Source: Clostridia bacterium (GTDB taxonomy: Bacteria; Bacillota; Clostridia; UBA1212; UBA1255). Taken from it: DNA of 45,768 bases. Positions 15,552 to 24,317 of this stretch are shown here, one piece after another. The notes under the pieces are model-generated. The model did not search any database and was not told the origin of the DNA. It saw only the letters and a list, made by a program, of their open reading frames with translations. The stretch is taken from assembly GCA_017613535.1 (NCBI GenBank), contig JAGADO010000130.1, positions 1 through 45,768 of the forward strand, given 5' to 3'. Position numbers and translations under genes: made by a program. Numbering within the stretch: position 1 is the first letter of the stretch; every line of letters starts with the position of its first letter.

Positions 15552-17267
15552 TTATTTGGTTTTCAGCGCAGCCAGAAGCTCATCGTTTCCGATTTCGACG
15601 CGGACCTGGGTCCACTGATCGCTTGTGCCGGCATAATTGGCAGCCGCGAGACTTTCACAGCTCGTAAACGCCGCTCCGCCAACTATTTTCAGGCTGACGG
15701 GAAGATTGACGGTCGTCAGGGATCTGCAGCCTCTGAATGCCTCGATCCCGATGCTTTCTATCCCTTCGGGGATCGTTATTTCTGTCAGCGAAAGCACATA
15801 AAACGCCTCCTGGGCGATAGACGTGACACTGCCGTCATCAGGGATCACGGTCGAATTGGAGCCCAGGACAAGTGTTTTTGATTCGGTCTCAATAACGCAG
15901 TTGCCGGAGCTGTGATACTTCGGATTGCCCTCCGCAACGGTCACTGTTACCAGCTCTGCGCAAAAACCTGCGGCACGCGGCTCGATCAGTTCCACGCTTG
16001 CCGGGAAATTCAGCGCTTTGAGTTTCGTCTCCTGAAACGCGTATCGTTCAACTGTCTTCAGCCCGCTGCCCAGATCGATCTCCTCGAGATTCAGGCATGA
16101 TCTGAATGATTCTCTTGCGATCGTTTCAATGCTGTCCGGAAGCGTAACGGCTGTCAGTCCTTCACAATGCCTGAATGCCGCGAATCCTATCGATTTCAGA
16201 TTTTTGGAAAGCGTTATTGACGTGAGCCCGCTGCATCCTTCAAACGCTTCTGAACCGATCGATACGATCGTGTCCGGAAGCACGGTTTCCGTAAGAGGTG
16301 TGCAGTAATAGAACGCGAACCCGCCGATATTGTCAACGCTTCCGTCGTCCGGGATCACGCTTGTCCTGCAGCCTGCGTACAGTCTTTTTTCGGCCGTTTC
16401 TATGACGCAGTTTCCTGCGCTGCGGAACCTCGGGTTTCCTTCTTCGACGGTTAGCTTTTCGAGACCGGTCAGCCGTGTAAGCGCGGTCCGGCTCAGCTCA
16501 GTCAGTCCCTTCGGTATGGTCAGTTCCCTGAGCGACTCGTTTTTATATAAGCCGTATTCGCCAACGGATCTCAAACTTTGCGGAAAAGTCAGCGCCGAAA
16601 GTGAAGCGCAAAACGATAACCCGGATGCCGCTATTTCTTCAAGCCCTTCCGGAAGCTCGATGCTGCGCAAGTTTATGCATGACTGGAATGCCCGTTTGCC
16701 TATTTTTTTAACGCTTGAAGGAAGCACAACTTCGGTGAGCTGTTCGCATTCATAGAATGCTTTTTCCCCTATCTCCACGACCGGTTTGCCGTTGTACGTC
16801 CCGGGTACCGACAGCATGCTTTCCTTGCATGTTCCGATACCGGTGACGGTATATCCGTTTCCGTCTTCGGTCAATGCAAATTCGAGTCCGGTGACGTCTC
16901 CGTTTATTTTTTCGCCGCAGCGCGTGCATACACCTTCAACGAATTCGTGTCCTTTCGCGGCCAGCGTTTCGCGCTCGACTTCGCCGCATTCGCAGCTGCG
17001 CTCCTGCTCTCCCGCCTCTATGCACGTAGGTTCTTTGATCGTTTTCCATTCTCCGAACGTATGTTTATGCGCAGGCTCTTCTGTCGGCCCATCAGTCGGC
17101 ATATCAGTCGGCGTATCGCCAGGCGCATCGGTGACAATTCCCCCCGGTTTTTCTGTGATCGCTGATGTGTCCGGCTTTTTATCCGCCGCGCATCCAGACA
17201 TAATAAGTGACATAAGCAGCAATACTGCTGCCAAAATCCTGATCTCTTTAAAAACCATTTTTTTCAT
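15552..17267 (-). CDS. Surface lipoprotein with BspA-type leucine-rich repeats
   Basis: A 571-residue exported protein. The signal peptide ends in lipobox IMSGC. An acidic Thr/Pro-rich spacer follows (about 30-65). Next comes a four-cysteine module (KHTFGEWKTIKEPTC..CECG..CTRCG), a small repeat often seen in Firmicute surface proteins. From about 130 there are 23-residue LRR_5/BspA repeats (AFYECEQLTEVVLPSSVKKI and many relatives). Two longer near-identical inserts (EGNP..S.GNCVIET..IPDDGS) break the repeats, suggesting internal duplication. It is probably an adhesin or ligand-binding protein. The ATG at 17265-17267 is 10 bases after GGAG; a GTG three codons earlier is too close. Confidence 0.9.
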   Translation of the reverse strand: MKKMVFKEIRILAAVLLLMSLIMSGCAADKKPDTSAITEKPGGIVTDAPGDTPTDMPTDGPTEEPAHKHTFGEWKTIKEPTCIEAGEQERSCECGEVERETLAAKGHEFVEGVCTRCGEKINGDVTGLEFALTEDGNGYTVTGIGTCKESMLSVPGTYNGKPVVEIGEKAFYECEQLTEVVLPSSVKKIGKRAFQSCINLRSIELPEGLEEIAASGLSFCASLSALTFPQSLRSVGEYGLYKNESLRELTIPKGLTELSRTALTRLTGLEKLTVEEGNPRFRSAGNCVIETAEKRLYAGCRTSVIPDDGSVDNIGGFAFYYCTPLTETVLPDTIVSIGSEAFEGCSGLTSITLSKNLKSIGFAAFRHCEGLTAVTLPDSIETIARESFRSCLNLEEIDLGSGLKTVERYAFQETKLKALNFPASVELIEPRAAGFCAELVTVTVAEGNPKYHSSGNCVIETESKTLVLGSNSTVIPDDGSVTSIAQEAFYVLSLTEITIPEGIESIGIEAFRGCRSLTTVNLPVSLKIVGGAAFTSCESLAAANYAGTSDQWTQVRVEIGNDELLAALKTK

Positions 17268-17287
17268 TTCTTTCACGCTCCGATCTG

Positions 17288-17307
17288 AAAAAAATAATTA
17301 TTTTTTT
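17288..17307. promoter_or_regulatory. A/T-only palindrome in the LRR gene leader
   Basis: A7 and T7 runs flank TAATTA, a perfect 20-bp palindrome between the promoter and ribosome binding site. It could be an RNA hairpin or a protein site; no match to a known element is recognised. Confidence 0.35.
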
Positions 17308-17323
17308 GCTGTTTCTGTCAATT

Positions 17324-17352
17324 ATTGTATCATAGCATAGAGCGGGCGTCAA
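17324..17352 (-). promoter_or_regulatory. Sigma-A promoter for the LRR lipoprotein gene
   Basis: On the minus strand TTGACG (17347-17352) and TACAAT (17324-17329) are 17 bases apart. Confidence 0.75.
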
Positions 17353-17365
17353 TAATGGCGAATTA

Positions 17366-17425
17366 ATTGTAAATTGCAAATTGCAAAATGCAAATTACAA
17401 ATTGCAAATTACAAAGGGCAAAGAA
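17366..17425. repeat. Short tandem AAATTGC-like repeats
   Basis: About seven imperfect tandem units of 7-8 bases (AAATTGC, AAATTAC, AAAATGC) in a row. Related sequence occurs inverted at 40797-40850, and a short stretch lies at 17984-18000. Confidence 0.65.
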
Positions 17426-17485
17426 GTCCGGCGCTACCCGGGCGGTCAGAGCGCCGCTACCTCCTTTTTCAAACGGGCGCACCTG

Positions 17486-17590
17486 ACTCGCCCATTTTTC
17501 GGGATATTTGCGTTTAATTTACCCAGCAAAATACCGCTTTTAAATATTTGCCGGGTTTCATACTGCCTTGTCTCGCCCATTTTTTCAAAG
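17486..17590. repeat. Shared leader module, two copies
   Basis: CTCGCCCATTTTT occurs at 17487-17499 and 17572-17584, each 15-21 bases before a 36-bp palindrome. Almost the same sequence, CTCGGCCATTTTT at 200-212, precedes the 39-bp palindrome at 232. The rest of the 17268-17997 gap holds no supportable gene. Confidence 0.55.
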
Positions 17591-17834
17591 ATGTCTATGG
17601 ATTTTACCCAGCAATCTTTAGACTTTTAAAATCTGCTGGGTCCTTAGATCGTCAAAACATCCCGAAGGAGCAGAGCTTTGACCGCTTTTATGTCAAAAGA
17701 CGGCGCCCTCATACCCAGCAATCTTCTGATATTTTAAAATTGCTAGGTTTTTTTCAACAAAAATCTTTTCATCGATTCAATGGAGACAGCGCCCTCGTAC
17801 CCGGCAAAAGACGGATTTTACAAGTTTGCTGGGT
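17521..17834. repeat. Cluster of four 36-bp palindromic repeats
   Basis: Copies lie at 17521-17556, 17606-17641, 17713-17748 and 17799-17834, each exactly 36 bp. All begin ACCCAGCAA or ACCCGGCAA and end in TTGCTGGGT or a one- or two-base variant, with an A/T-rich centre often reading TTTTAAAA. Intervals are 49, 71 and 50 bases. The third and fourth copies are preceded by GCGCCCTC. The centres differ too much for a CRISPR array. Confidence 0.75.
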
Positions 17835-17938
17835 CACACCAGCCAAAACAACCTAAAACAAGCACAGCCCTGTTATCAGGGATGAGGTAGCAGCGCCTCG
17901 CTGCCCGAAACGGCGCAGGACTTCTTTGACCTTTGATA

Positions 17939-17974
17939 AAAAAATGAAGCGGCGCCCGGTCTCCCGAGCGCCGC
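17939..17974 (-). terminator. Rho-independent terminator after the symporter gene
   Basis: On the minus strand a strong GC stem (GCGGCGC with GCGCCGC, extended by CGG pairing) is followed by TTCATTTTTTT. It lies 24 bp after the stop codon. Confidence 0.8.
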
Positions 17975-17997
17975 GAAATCAAACACAATTTGCAATT

Positions 17998-19452
17998 TCA
18001 ATTTTTATCTTCTTCCGCCTGAGCCTGTGCCGCCTGAGCCTGTGCCTCCTCGCCGCCGCCATCTTTGTCCATCTTAGACCGCCTGCGGAAAATGAAACTC
18101 CTGAACAAGATGACATTCATCACCAGGAAGAAAGCGATAAGAATAAGGAGAGTAAGGACAGGCCGCTTGCCCGCCAGAGTAGCAAGAAGCATCATCGGAA
18201 AACCGAAAACGATTGCCGGGAAATTCTGGTAAACCATATTGTCCGCAGCGGGAGTCTTGAAATCACCGTCGATCTCACGCAGCAGGATAACGCCCGTGCT
18301 CGCAGTACCGGTCAGCATGCCGTACATCATAAGGAACTGCTCCTGAGGATACTCCGGGAAAAGCTTCTTTGCCACAAAGAGGTTGTAAAGGTAGGTGATG
18401 ATCATACCGACGCCGCCGAGCGTAAGGATGATGCCCCAGTAATTCTGGATCACGCCGAAACGGATCGCGGCGATACCGGCGACCACCATAATATCAAAGA
18501 AGAAATTACTCGTACGGGTCATAAGGAAATTGTCCGTGTAATCCTTCTTAACGATATTCTTTTTCCTGAGAAGTCCGAGGAGCGCCTTGATAAGCGTCGC
18601 GCTGAGAACACCGAGCAGGAAGTTGAAACCGAACACGACGGCCTTCATGCCCGGAAGCAGAGCGCCGAGACCTGTCATGATAAGATAAGTGACGGCGTAA
18701 GCGGCCGCGATAAGAGCGACCTGTATGGTAAGCTTGTCGATGCTCTCGTTCATCGGAAGAGCGTTTTCGGGATCCTCCGAATATTCGTGCGTTCCGGAAC
18801 TCTTCTCCTGAACCTTGATCTTACCGCGGGCTTTGAGGATATTGAGGTGGATAACGCCGCCGATCGAAGCGCAGATAAAACCGAGCGCCGCGATGGTAAG
18901 GCCGAAACTCTTGCCGCCGGCGAAATTATACGGCTCGTTCTCGAAAATGCCGCCGTAGTTCATAGCCTGACCGGTACCCTGACCGTAGCCGAACGGAAGC
19001 AGCACTCCTGCGCCCTGGAAAAAACCCGAAACGATCAAACCGGCAATAATAGTTATTGCCAGCCCGAAAACGCCCTGGATGATATATGTGGAAACAGTCG
19101 TTACACCGGTGTTGAAGATCTCGGACGTGCGTTTTTTGGTAAGCTTGCCCTTCGACGGTTTAAACGCGGAGGCAATAAATCCGAGCGCAAGGCAGTGGTA
19201 TGTGATGACCTCGAGCGCCGCAGTGCCGTTGCCGCCGAAAAACGCGGTGTCAAACATGACTTCGCCTGTTATCAGCTTGAATATCCACGCAACCAGAATA
19301 AGCAGACCGCCTGCAAGCACCGAAGTCGGGATAAGCGACTTGCGAAGAAGCGGGATCGATCTGCGCAGAATATTTGCCGCCAGCAGACTGAGCAGCAGCA
19401 CAGCTATTATGTTAAAACTGCTCCAAACGTTAAAGTCCCAGAAATTCTCCAT
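17998..19452 (-). CDS. gltS: Sodium/glutamate symporter (GltS/ESS family)
   Basis: A membrane protein of 484 residues with about ten hydrophobic segments in two inverted halves. Each half has the glycine-rich reentrant-loop motif of the ESS family: GYGQGTGQAMNYG near 175 and GMLTGTASTGVILL near 400. ESS members import glutamate with Na+. Here the protein is longer than E. coli GltS (about 400) because of a cytoplasmic loop (KIKVQEKSSGTHEYSEDPEN) and an unusual Ala/Gln/Glu-rich C-terminal tail. Substrate specificity is inferred. The ATG at 19450-19452 follows AGGTG by 6 bases and lies inside the 3' end of the acyltransferase gene, a 23-bp overlap that implies coupled translation. Confidence 0.85.
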   Translation of the reverse strand: MENFWDFNVWSSFNIIAVLLLSLLAANILRRSIPLLRKSLIPTSVLAGGLLILVAWIFKLITGEVMFDTAFFGGNGTAALEVITYHCLALGFIASAFKPSKGKLTKKRTSEIFNTGVTTVSTYIIQGVFGLAITIIAGLIVSGFFQGAGVLLPFGYGQGTGQAMNYGGIFENEPYNFAGGKSFGLTIAALGFICASIGGVIHLNILKARGKIKVQEKSSGTHEYSEDPENALPMNESIDKLTIQVALIAAAYAVTYLIMTGLGALLPGMKAVVFGFNFLLGVLSATLIKALLGLLRKKNIVKKDYTDNFLMTRTSNFFFDIMVVAGIAAIRFGVIQNYWGIILTLGGVGMIITYLYNLFVAKKLFPEYPQEQFLMMYGMLTGTASTGVILLREIDGDFKTPAADNMVYQNFPAIVFGFPMMLLATLAGKRPVLTLLILIAFFLVMNVILFRSFIFRRRSKMDKDGGGEEAQAQAAQAQAEEDKN

Positions 19453-20728
19453 TATCATCACCTGCGTTTATTGTATTCCTGTCCTGAATATCCGCCGCCT
19501 GCTCTGTTCCGGTGATGCTCCTCTGGCGGCTGACATTCAGCGCGTGATAGTAAAAGTTAACGTATTTAAGTGCACAGAACCGCTTACCGCCCTTTAGCTG
19601 GTAGACCTTATCGCCTGTGTATATGTTTAATTTGTTTCTGCCAAGCACTGTCACTGTGGAAATATCCGTGAACAGAATGCCCTCGTGATCTCTTCCGCGC
19701 AATATCTCCACGCGGTTACCGTACAGCGAAACGGATGTGCGCTTTTCGAGTCTCTTCTTTTTTTTGTAAAGAGCTACGGAATAGAGGTCGGCAATGTCCG
19801 TAAACGCGGGCTCGTCAATATATTCGTCAGGATCAAGTGCGCTTACGAACGAATTCTGGAAATCGTACCATTCTCCGAAATTCCCGAAAGGAAAACCTTT
19901 TTCGCCATTATCGGGTGCGCGGAACGTCTTATCGCTGAGATACTCCGCAGAGCGGCCGCATTTAAGACATTTTATCGTATTTTTATTACTTTCTAATTTA
20001 CTGAAGCCGCAGTTCGGGCAGACGTACAGGGCGCGTTCCATATACTCCGCACTTCTGCGCGATTTAAACGTGCCGCCGGTAACGTTTTCGTCAACGTAAA
20101 GTCCTTCCTTAATGGCTGCCAGGAGTTCATCTTTGGTCATTTCGGAGTACTCTTCACGCTCGATGCGCCGGACAACGAAAGACTTCATTGACCCCTTGCG
20201 GATCTTATCGCTCCACCTCGGCTCGGTGCCGTATCCGCCCTCGATCCTGTAAAGCAGCACAGGAAGCTTCATCCTGCGGATAAACGGAACGATCGAAGCG
20301 TTCATTGTCCCGGTCCTGCCGCTGTACGTCCTGTTCCCTTCCGGCGCCATCGCGATCGTGCCGCCCTCGGCAGCGACTCGCATGCACGTAAGAACAGCTC
20401 TCGCGTCTCCTGTATTTTTCTTGATCGGTATGGGTGCAACGGCATATCTGAGCACAGACGAGATCCACCCGTTTGAAAAGATGTCCTCGCTGGCAACGTA
20501 ATATATCGGTTTTTTGAATGATAATCCTACGAAAAACTGGTCTGACGGAGTCTGGTGGTTGAAGAGTATCAGGCAGGGGCGTCCGTCGTCTTCCGTATAC
20601 GGCTGAACGTCAATGTTGTATTTTCGACGAAGGTGCGGACCCATAAGAACGGCGGCAATGTTTCTTATGACCATGTGCCTCTTTCTGATCCACTTCTTTT
20701 TTTTCGTGTTCTTGCGTTTCTCTTCCAC
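19430..20728 (-). CDS. Lysophospholipid acyltransferase family protein with zinc-ribbon and PH-like tail
   Basis: A 432-residue protein. Residues about 20-230 are a PlsC-type acyltransferase: catalytic NHQTPSD (H58, D63, the HX4D motif) and acceptor-site PEGNRTYSG near 129. These enzymes acylate lysophosphatidic acid or related acceptors at the membrane. The C-terminal half is not standard: a four-cysteine zinc ribbon (CPNCG..CLKCG) near 243-270, then a region (DYSV-like strands ending YVNFYYHAL) resembling a PH-like domain. The ribbon plus PH-like pairing recurs in the ABC transporter at 33250, in opposite order. The GTG start at 20726-20728 is uncertain; an internal ATG 18 codons later has AGAGG close by. 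Overlaps gltS at its 3' end. Confidence 0.82.
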   Translation of the reverse strand: MEEKRKNTKKKKWIRKRHMVIRNIAAVLMGPHLRRKYNIDVQPYTEDDGRPCLILFNHQTPSDQFFVGLSFKKPIYYVASEDIFSNGWISSVLRYAVAPIPIKKNTGDARAVLTCMRVAAEGGTIAMAPEGNRTYSGRTGTMNASIVPFIRRMKLPVLLYRIEGGYGTEPRWSDKIRKGSMKSFVVRRIEREEYSEMTKDELLAAIKEGLYVDENVTGGTFKSRRSAEYMERALYVCPNCGFSKLESNKNTIKCLKCGRSAEYLSDKTFRAPDNGEKGFPFGNFGEWYDFQNSFVSALDPDEYIDEPAFTDIADLYSVALYKKKKRLEKRTSVSLYGNRVEILRGRDHEGILFTDISTVTVLGRNKLNIYTGDKVYQLKGGKRFCALKYVNFYYHALNVSRQRSITGTEQAADIQDRNTINAGDDNGEFLGL

Positions 20729-20787
20729 CTGTGTGCCCCGTGCTGCCGAGAATCCCGAATCGCTTAAAAGCGTTATGGTATGCGGGT

Positions 20788-20796
20788 ATTATAGCA
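20788..20796 (-). promoter_or_regulatory. Extended -10 promoter for the acyltransferase-gltS pair
   Basis: On the minus strand TGCTATAAT (TG-N-TATAAT) lies about 60 bases upstream of the acyltransferase start. No good -35 box is seen, as expected for an extended -10 promoter. Confidence 0.6.
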
Positions 20797-20858
20797 CTTT
20801 CCGCGGGCAAAAAAAACAGAAAATTTCGGCAGCTTTCAGGCACGGTTTTTATCGTATT

Positions 20859-21812
20859 TCAGTTCTCGAAATCGATGTCAAGCGTTTTTCCGTCGAAGCC
20901 GCACTCAGCTTCCGGAAACGCGTTTTGCGCAAATTCCAGGAACTCGGACGGATCTCTCATACGCTGAGAAAAATGTGTGAGCCACAGCCTCTTAACTTTC
21001 GCGCGCGACGCGGTGTGAGCGGCCTGTGAGAAAGTCATGTGGCAATACTCCAGAGCGGTCTGTTCGTTCTCGTCGGAGCCGTATGTGGCATCGCAGATGA
21101 ACAGGTCCGCGCCGGACGCGCCGCGCCTTAGAGAATCGCACACCCTCGTATCGCCGGAAAAAGCGATCTTGATGCCCTTGCGCGCAGGCCCCATTACGTC
21201 TGAAGGAGAAGCGGTCCTCGTCATACCATTATCATCAGTGAAACAGACGTCCCCGCCTTCCTGAAGAAAATGCCAAAGCTGCCTGGGAATACCGAGCGCG
21301 GATGCATTTCCGGGAAGAAATTTGCCGCGACGCTTAAGCAAAAACGAGTAGCCGCAGCTTGTGACTTTGTGATCGGTCTTAAACGGTTCGAGGCGCGCAA
21401 GCGGAGACCAGTCCGGAAACAGATCGGAAATAGCGAGACCCTTGTCGGGGATCCCCATAGGGATAACGTCAAAATTCAGTCTGCCTGTCAGGGCAAGTAC
21501 CGGTGCGAGTTCCTGTTCGATCGTTCCGCCTTCCCTTACCGGGCCGACAATATATATGGGCCGCTGTCTTTCGCCCAGGTTCAGGCTCTGAAGCAGTCCG
21601 GGAATACCGAAAATGTGGTCACCGTGGTAGTGCGTCAATGCGATAACGTCGGTGCGCATCAGGTTTACGTCGTGCTTTTTCGCGGCAGTCTGAGTACCCT
21701 CGCCGCAGTCAAAAAGTATTGACCGGCCGTCAAGCGTGAGGACGCACGAACTGAGTGCCCTTTCCGGAAGCGGCACGGCCCCGGCGGTACCAATGAGTGT
21801 TACATTGACCAT
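20859..21812 (-). CDS. rnz: Ribonuclease Z
   Basis: RNase Z removes 3' trailers from tRNA precursors, chiefly those without encoded CCA. The 317-residue metallo-beta-lactamase protein shows the zinc motif THYHGDH (60-66), FSGDTRVCD, and a late THFSQR histidine. FDCGEGTQ at 35-41 is typical of the family. The start codon directly follows the cca stop, so the two are co-translated. This makes functional sense: RNase Z exposes the 3' end that the CCA enzyme completes. The tRNA-Leu at the right edge lacks an encoded CCA and would need both. Confidence 0.93.
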   Translation of the reverse strand: MVNVTLIGTAGAVPLPERALSSCVLTLDGRSILFDCGEGTQTAAKKHDVNLMRTDVIALTHYHGDHIFGIPGLLQSLNLGERQRPIYIVGPVREGGTIEQELAPVLALTGRLNFDVIPMGIPDKGLAISDLFPDWSPLARLEPFKTDHKVTSCGYSFLLKRRGKFLPGNASALGIPRQLWHFLQEGGDVCFTDDNGMTRTASPSDVMGPARKGIKIAFSGDTRVCDSLRRGASGADLFICDATYGSDENEQTALEYCHMTFSQAAHTASRAKVKRLWLTHFSQRMRDPSEFLEFAQNAFPEAECGFDGKTLDIDFEN

Positions 21813-23087
21813 TTATAACTCACCATCCTCGTACTTCTTAAGCACAGTTTTCAGTGCTTCGTCCTTCTCGATCCCCATAAGCCTGAGCTTCTCACCGTAT
21901 TTGACCGCCGCTCCCAGCACCGGACCCGGTTCGATCCCCGCCGCGATCAGGTCGCGACCTGTGACCGCCGGTCTGCTGACGCGCTCAAGATAAAGCGACA
22001 GAGCAGCCTTCTCCTCATCTCCCGGAACGCCCTGAGTCCGCGAAACGGTTCCGGCCAGCAAGAGCGCATCAGCAGGTTCATCCGCGGCGTCGTAAATATT
22101 GAGAAGCAGGCGTTCCCGGGCGGCGATCGTCCGGGGCCTCCTGCGAAGAAGAAGCGCAAGGCAGGCACGGGAAGTGTTGTCGCAGTACCTTATAAGTTTG
22201 CGGTTTGAACTGATCCTTCTGAGCCATGCGCTGACAGGTCTTCCGCGGGAAGCGATGGCTGAAGAAAGGGCCGCGCACATAAATCCAAGCTTGTTCTGCG
22301 TTTTTCCGGACACTTCCGCAGCGCCCGAAAGCACGCGTGACAGTCCGGAATCCTGGCCGCCGGAAAGGTAAGCACCGATCTCCGGGAACCAGACGGATGA
22401 CTGACCGATGGCGTAAAGAACACGGAAAAAAATTGACGGATCTGCAGATTTAAGCAGCGCTTTTTCGACCTCTCCGAACACGCGCTCCCTCGACAGCGCC
22501 TTCACATCCATGCGCGAGCAGAGCTTTGCAGTGCAGGGATCGACCGAAAAACCGAACCTTGACGCAAACTGAGCCAGCCTGAAAACTCTCAGCGGATCCT
22601 CAACAAAACTCTCATCGTCGACATGCCTGAGCACGCCCCTTTTCAGGTCATCCTGCCCTCCGAAAAAGTCGAGAACTTCTCCCGTGAGAACGTTCTGCAT
22701 CAGAGCATTGATCGTAAAATCGCGTCTCCTGGCAGCATTTTCCGCACCGATGAACGGGTCAACGAACACCGCAAAATCCTTGTGTCCTCTCCCCGTCGCG
22801 TGTTCCCTTCTGGGCATGGCGATGTCAATATTATAGTGTCTCAGGCTGAACACGCCGAAACTGACGCCCATCGTCACGACTTCTCCCAGCCCGGACAAGA
22901 CCTCTCCCAGTTCCTCCGGCCTTAGTCCGTGGACTTCGATGTCAACGTCTGCGGATGCCGATGAGACGTTCATTAGCATATCACGAACAAAACCGCCTAC
23001 AAAGTATGCGCAGCCACCTCGCTGAGCAACCCTGCGGGCGATTTCCCGGGACATCTCTATATTTCTGCCGCTTAATTCATCAAACAA
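21813..23087 (-). CDS. cca: CCA tRNA nucleotidyltransferase
   Basis: This class II nucleotidyltransferase adds or repairs the 3' CCA of tRNA. The 424-residue protein carries FVGGFVRD (near 29-36), the metal-binding DVDIEV, RRDFTINALM near 131-140, and VEDPLRVFRLAQFASRFGF, all diagnostic of the head and neck domains. The C-terminal part is helical. It starts with TTG (23085-23087), preceded by GGTGG, directly after the M23 peptidase stop, and ends directly before the rnz start. A poly(A) polymerase of the same family is the alternative; the rnz coupling favours CCA addition. Confidence 0.92.
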   Translation of the reverse strand: MFDELSGRNIEMSREIARRVAQRGGCAYFVGGFVRDMLMNVSSASADVDIEVHGLRPEELGEVLSGLGEVVTMGVSFGVFSLRHYNIDIAMPRREHATGRGHKDFAVFVDPFIGAENAARRRDFTINALMQNVLTGEVLDFFGGQDDLKRGVLRHVDDESFVEDPLRVFRLAQFASRFGFSVDPCTAKLCSRMDVKALSRERVFGEVEKALLKSADPSIFFRVLYAIGQSSVWFPEIGAYLSGGQDSGLSRVLSGAAEVSGKTQNKLGFMCAALSSAIASRGRPVSAWLRRISSNRKLIRYCDNTSRACLALLLRRRPRTIAARERLLLNIYDAADEPADALLLAGTVSRTQGVPGDEEKAALSLYLERVSRPAVTGRDLIAAGIEPGPVLGAAVKYGEKLRLMGIEKDEALKTVLKKYEDGEL

Positions 23088-24182
23088 TTAACCACCGATA
23101 TATTTTAACGGCTGCTGCGTCTCCCCGTTCAGGATGACCTCAAAGTGAAGATGCGGTCCGGTCGCTCTGCCCGTCATTCCGGAGTAGGCGATCCTCTCTC
23201 CCTTCTGCACCTCGTCTCCGACGTGCACAAGTATCTTCGAGAGGTGGGCGTATCTGGTCTTAAGGCCGTTACCGTGATCTATCAGCACGCAGTATCCGTA
23301 CGAGCCTTTCTCTCCCGCCTCGACGACAGTTCCGGACCCGGCCGCCCACACGGACGAACCCATATCGCAGCCGATATCAAGTCCGGAATGGAACTTGGAT
23401 TCACCGGTAAACGGGTCTTTTCTCCAGCCGTACGATGACGTGACGGCTATTCCGTTCACCGGATAATAATCCGGATAATGGTCAAGATAGTAATCTATCT
23501 CGTTTGATTCCTGCTTCAGGTGGGCAATCAGTTCATCTGCCTGTTCCGAATCACCCAGTACTTCCCTGATCGTTCTCGATGCCGTATCTATCTCATCGAT
23601 CGCGGAGTACATACTTCCGGTCCTGGACGATATCGAATCGAATATCTCGAGGTTATTTATCATATCGACAAGTTCCTGAAGTTTTGCTTCTTCTGCTTCG
23701 GTGACCTGCGAAAGATCCTGCTCGTGTTTAACGATCAGTTCTTCGATATATGCTTTGCTCGCGAGTATATCTGCTTCTTTTTCCCTGAGCTCTGCCTTCT
23801 GCTCTTCCGTCAGTTTCTCGTATTCTTCGATGACGGCGCTGAGCGTATTTATGTTCGCGGCAAGGGATTCTTTTATGTTTCCGTTTTCTTCGTAGAGTGT
23901 TTTATTATTCAGGCGGAGTTCTTCGTTCGTTCTGCGCATATTGCAGAATCCGACTGCTATCGCAAGCACGAGGCCAACGGCGCAGACTGCTCCGATCGAC
24001 TGAATAAGCGACTTTCCGAAGATGCTGTCAATACCCGAGCGGATCTTGCGGGACGAGAATGCTTTCCTTCTGACGTATACCCTGCGGGCGGTGCGTTTGC
24101 TCACGCGTCCGTCTGCCACATCCATCCAGAGCCTGTCAACTATTTTTTTTGATTCGTTCTTATCTGGCGTGTAAAACCGCAT
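23088..24182 (-). CDS. M23-family peptidoglycan endopeptidase with coiled coil
   Basis: A 364-residue envelope protein. A basic cytoplasmic N terminus leads to one membrane helix (about 59-80) and a long coiled coil (about 84-175, Glu/Lys-rich heptads). A C-terminal LytM/peptidase M23 domain follows from about 260, with zinc-site motifs HSGLDIG and HLHFEV and the YGYCVLIDHGNG core. Both motif sets look intact, so it may cleave peptide cross-bridges rather than act as a degenerate activator. The coiled coil resembles EnvC- or FtsX-associated hydrolases. The ATG has a modest AGGA. It is first in an M23-cca-rnz operon with stop/start contacts at each junction. Confidence 0.88.
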   Translation of the reverse strand: MRFYTPDKNESKKIVDRLWMDVADGRVSKRTARRVYVRRKAFSSRKIRSGIDSIFGKSLIQSIGAVCAVGLVLAIAVGFCNMRRTNEELRLNNKTLYEENGNIKESLAANINTLSAVIEEYEKLTEEQKAELREKEADILASKAYIEELIVKHEQDLSQVTEAEEAKLQELVDMINNLEIFDSISSRTGSMYSAIDEIDTASRTIREVLGDSEQADELIAHLKQESNEIDYYLDHYPDYYPVNGIAVTSSYGWRKDPFTGESKFHSGLDIGCDMGSSVWAAGSGTVVEAGEKGSYGYCVLIDHGNGLKTRYAHLSKILVHVGDEVQKGERIAYSGMTGRATGPHLHFEVILNGETQQPLKYIGG

Positions 24183-24261
24183 TCTGTTCCTGCTTCCGTC
24201 GATGCCGTTCCGCGAGTGCCTGCTGCGTGGAGTTCGCGCCGCAGAGCGGATGTCCGGTCAT
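24160..24261 (-). CDS. Possible 33-codon leader ORF overlapping the M23 start
   Basis: An ATG at 24259-24261 opens a 33-codon frame (beginning MTGHPLCGANS) that ends 23 bases inside the M23 gene in another frame. Its ribosome binding site is weak. It could be an upstream ORF that couples translation, or chance. Confidence 0.2.
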   Translation of the reverse strand: MTGHPLCGANSTQQALAERHRRKQEQNAVLHAR

Positions 24262-24317
24262 CTTTGCTTCATAGTTATTTAGCCACGCCGCGACACAAGT
24301 CGGACATGAACAGAGTG

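Noticed and set aside
17521-17834. Possible CRISPR array of four 36-bp repeats
   Set aside because: The repeats differ strongly in the centre, spacers vary from 49 to 71 bases and no cas gene is present. The palindromic ends fit dispersed intergenic elements better.
17926-19515. Long plus-strand open frame (529 codons) across the symporter gene
   Set aside because: It is antisense to gltS, whose membrane segments and family motifs are clear. The antisense product is a charged, low-plausibility sequence with no ribosome binding site.
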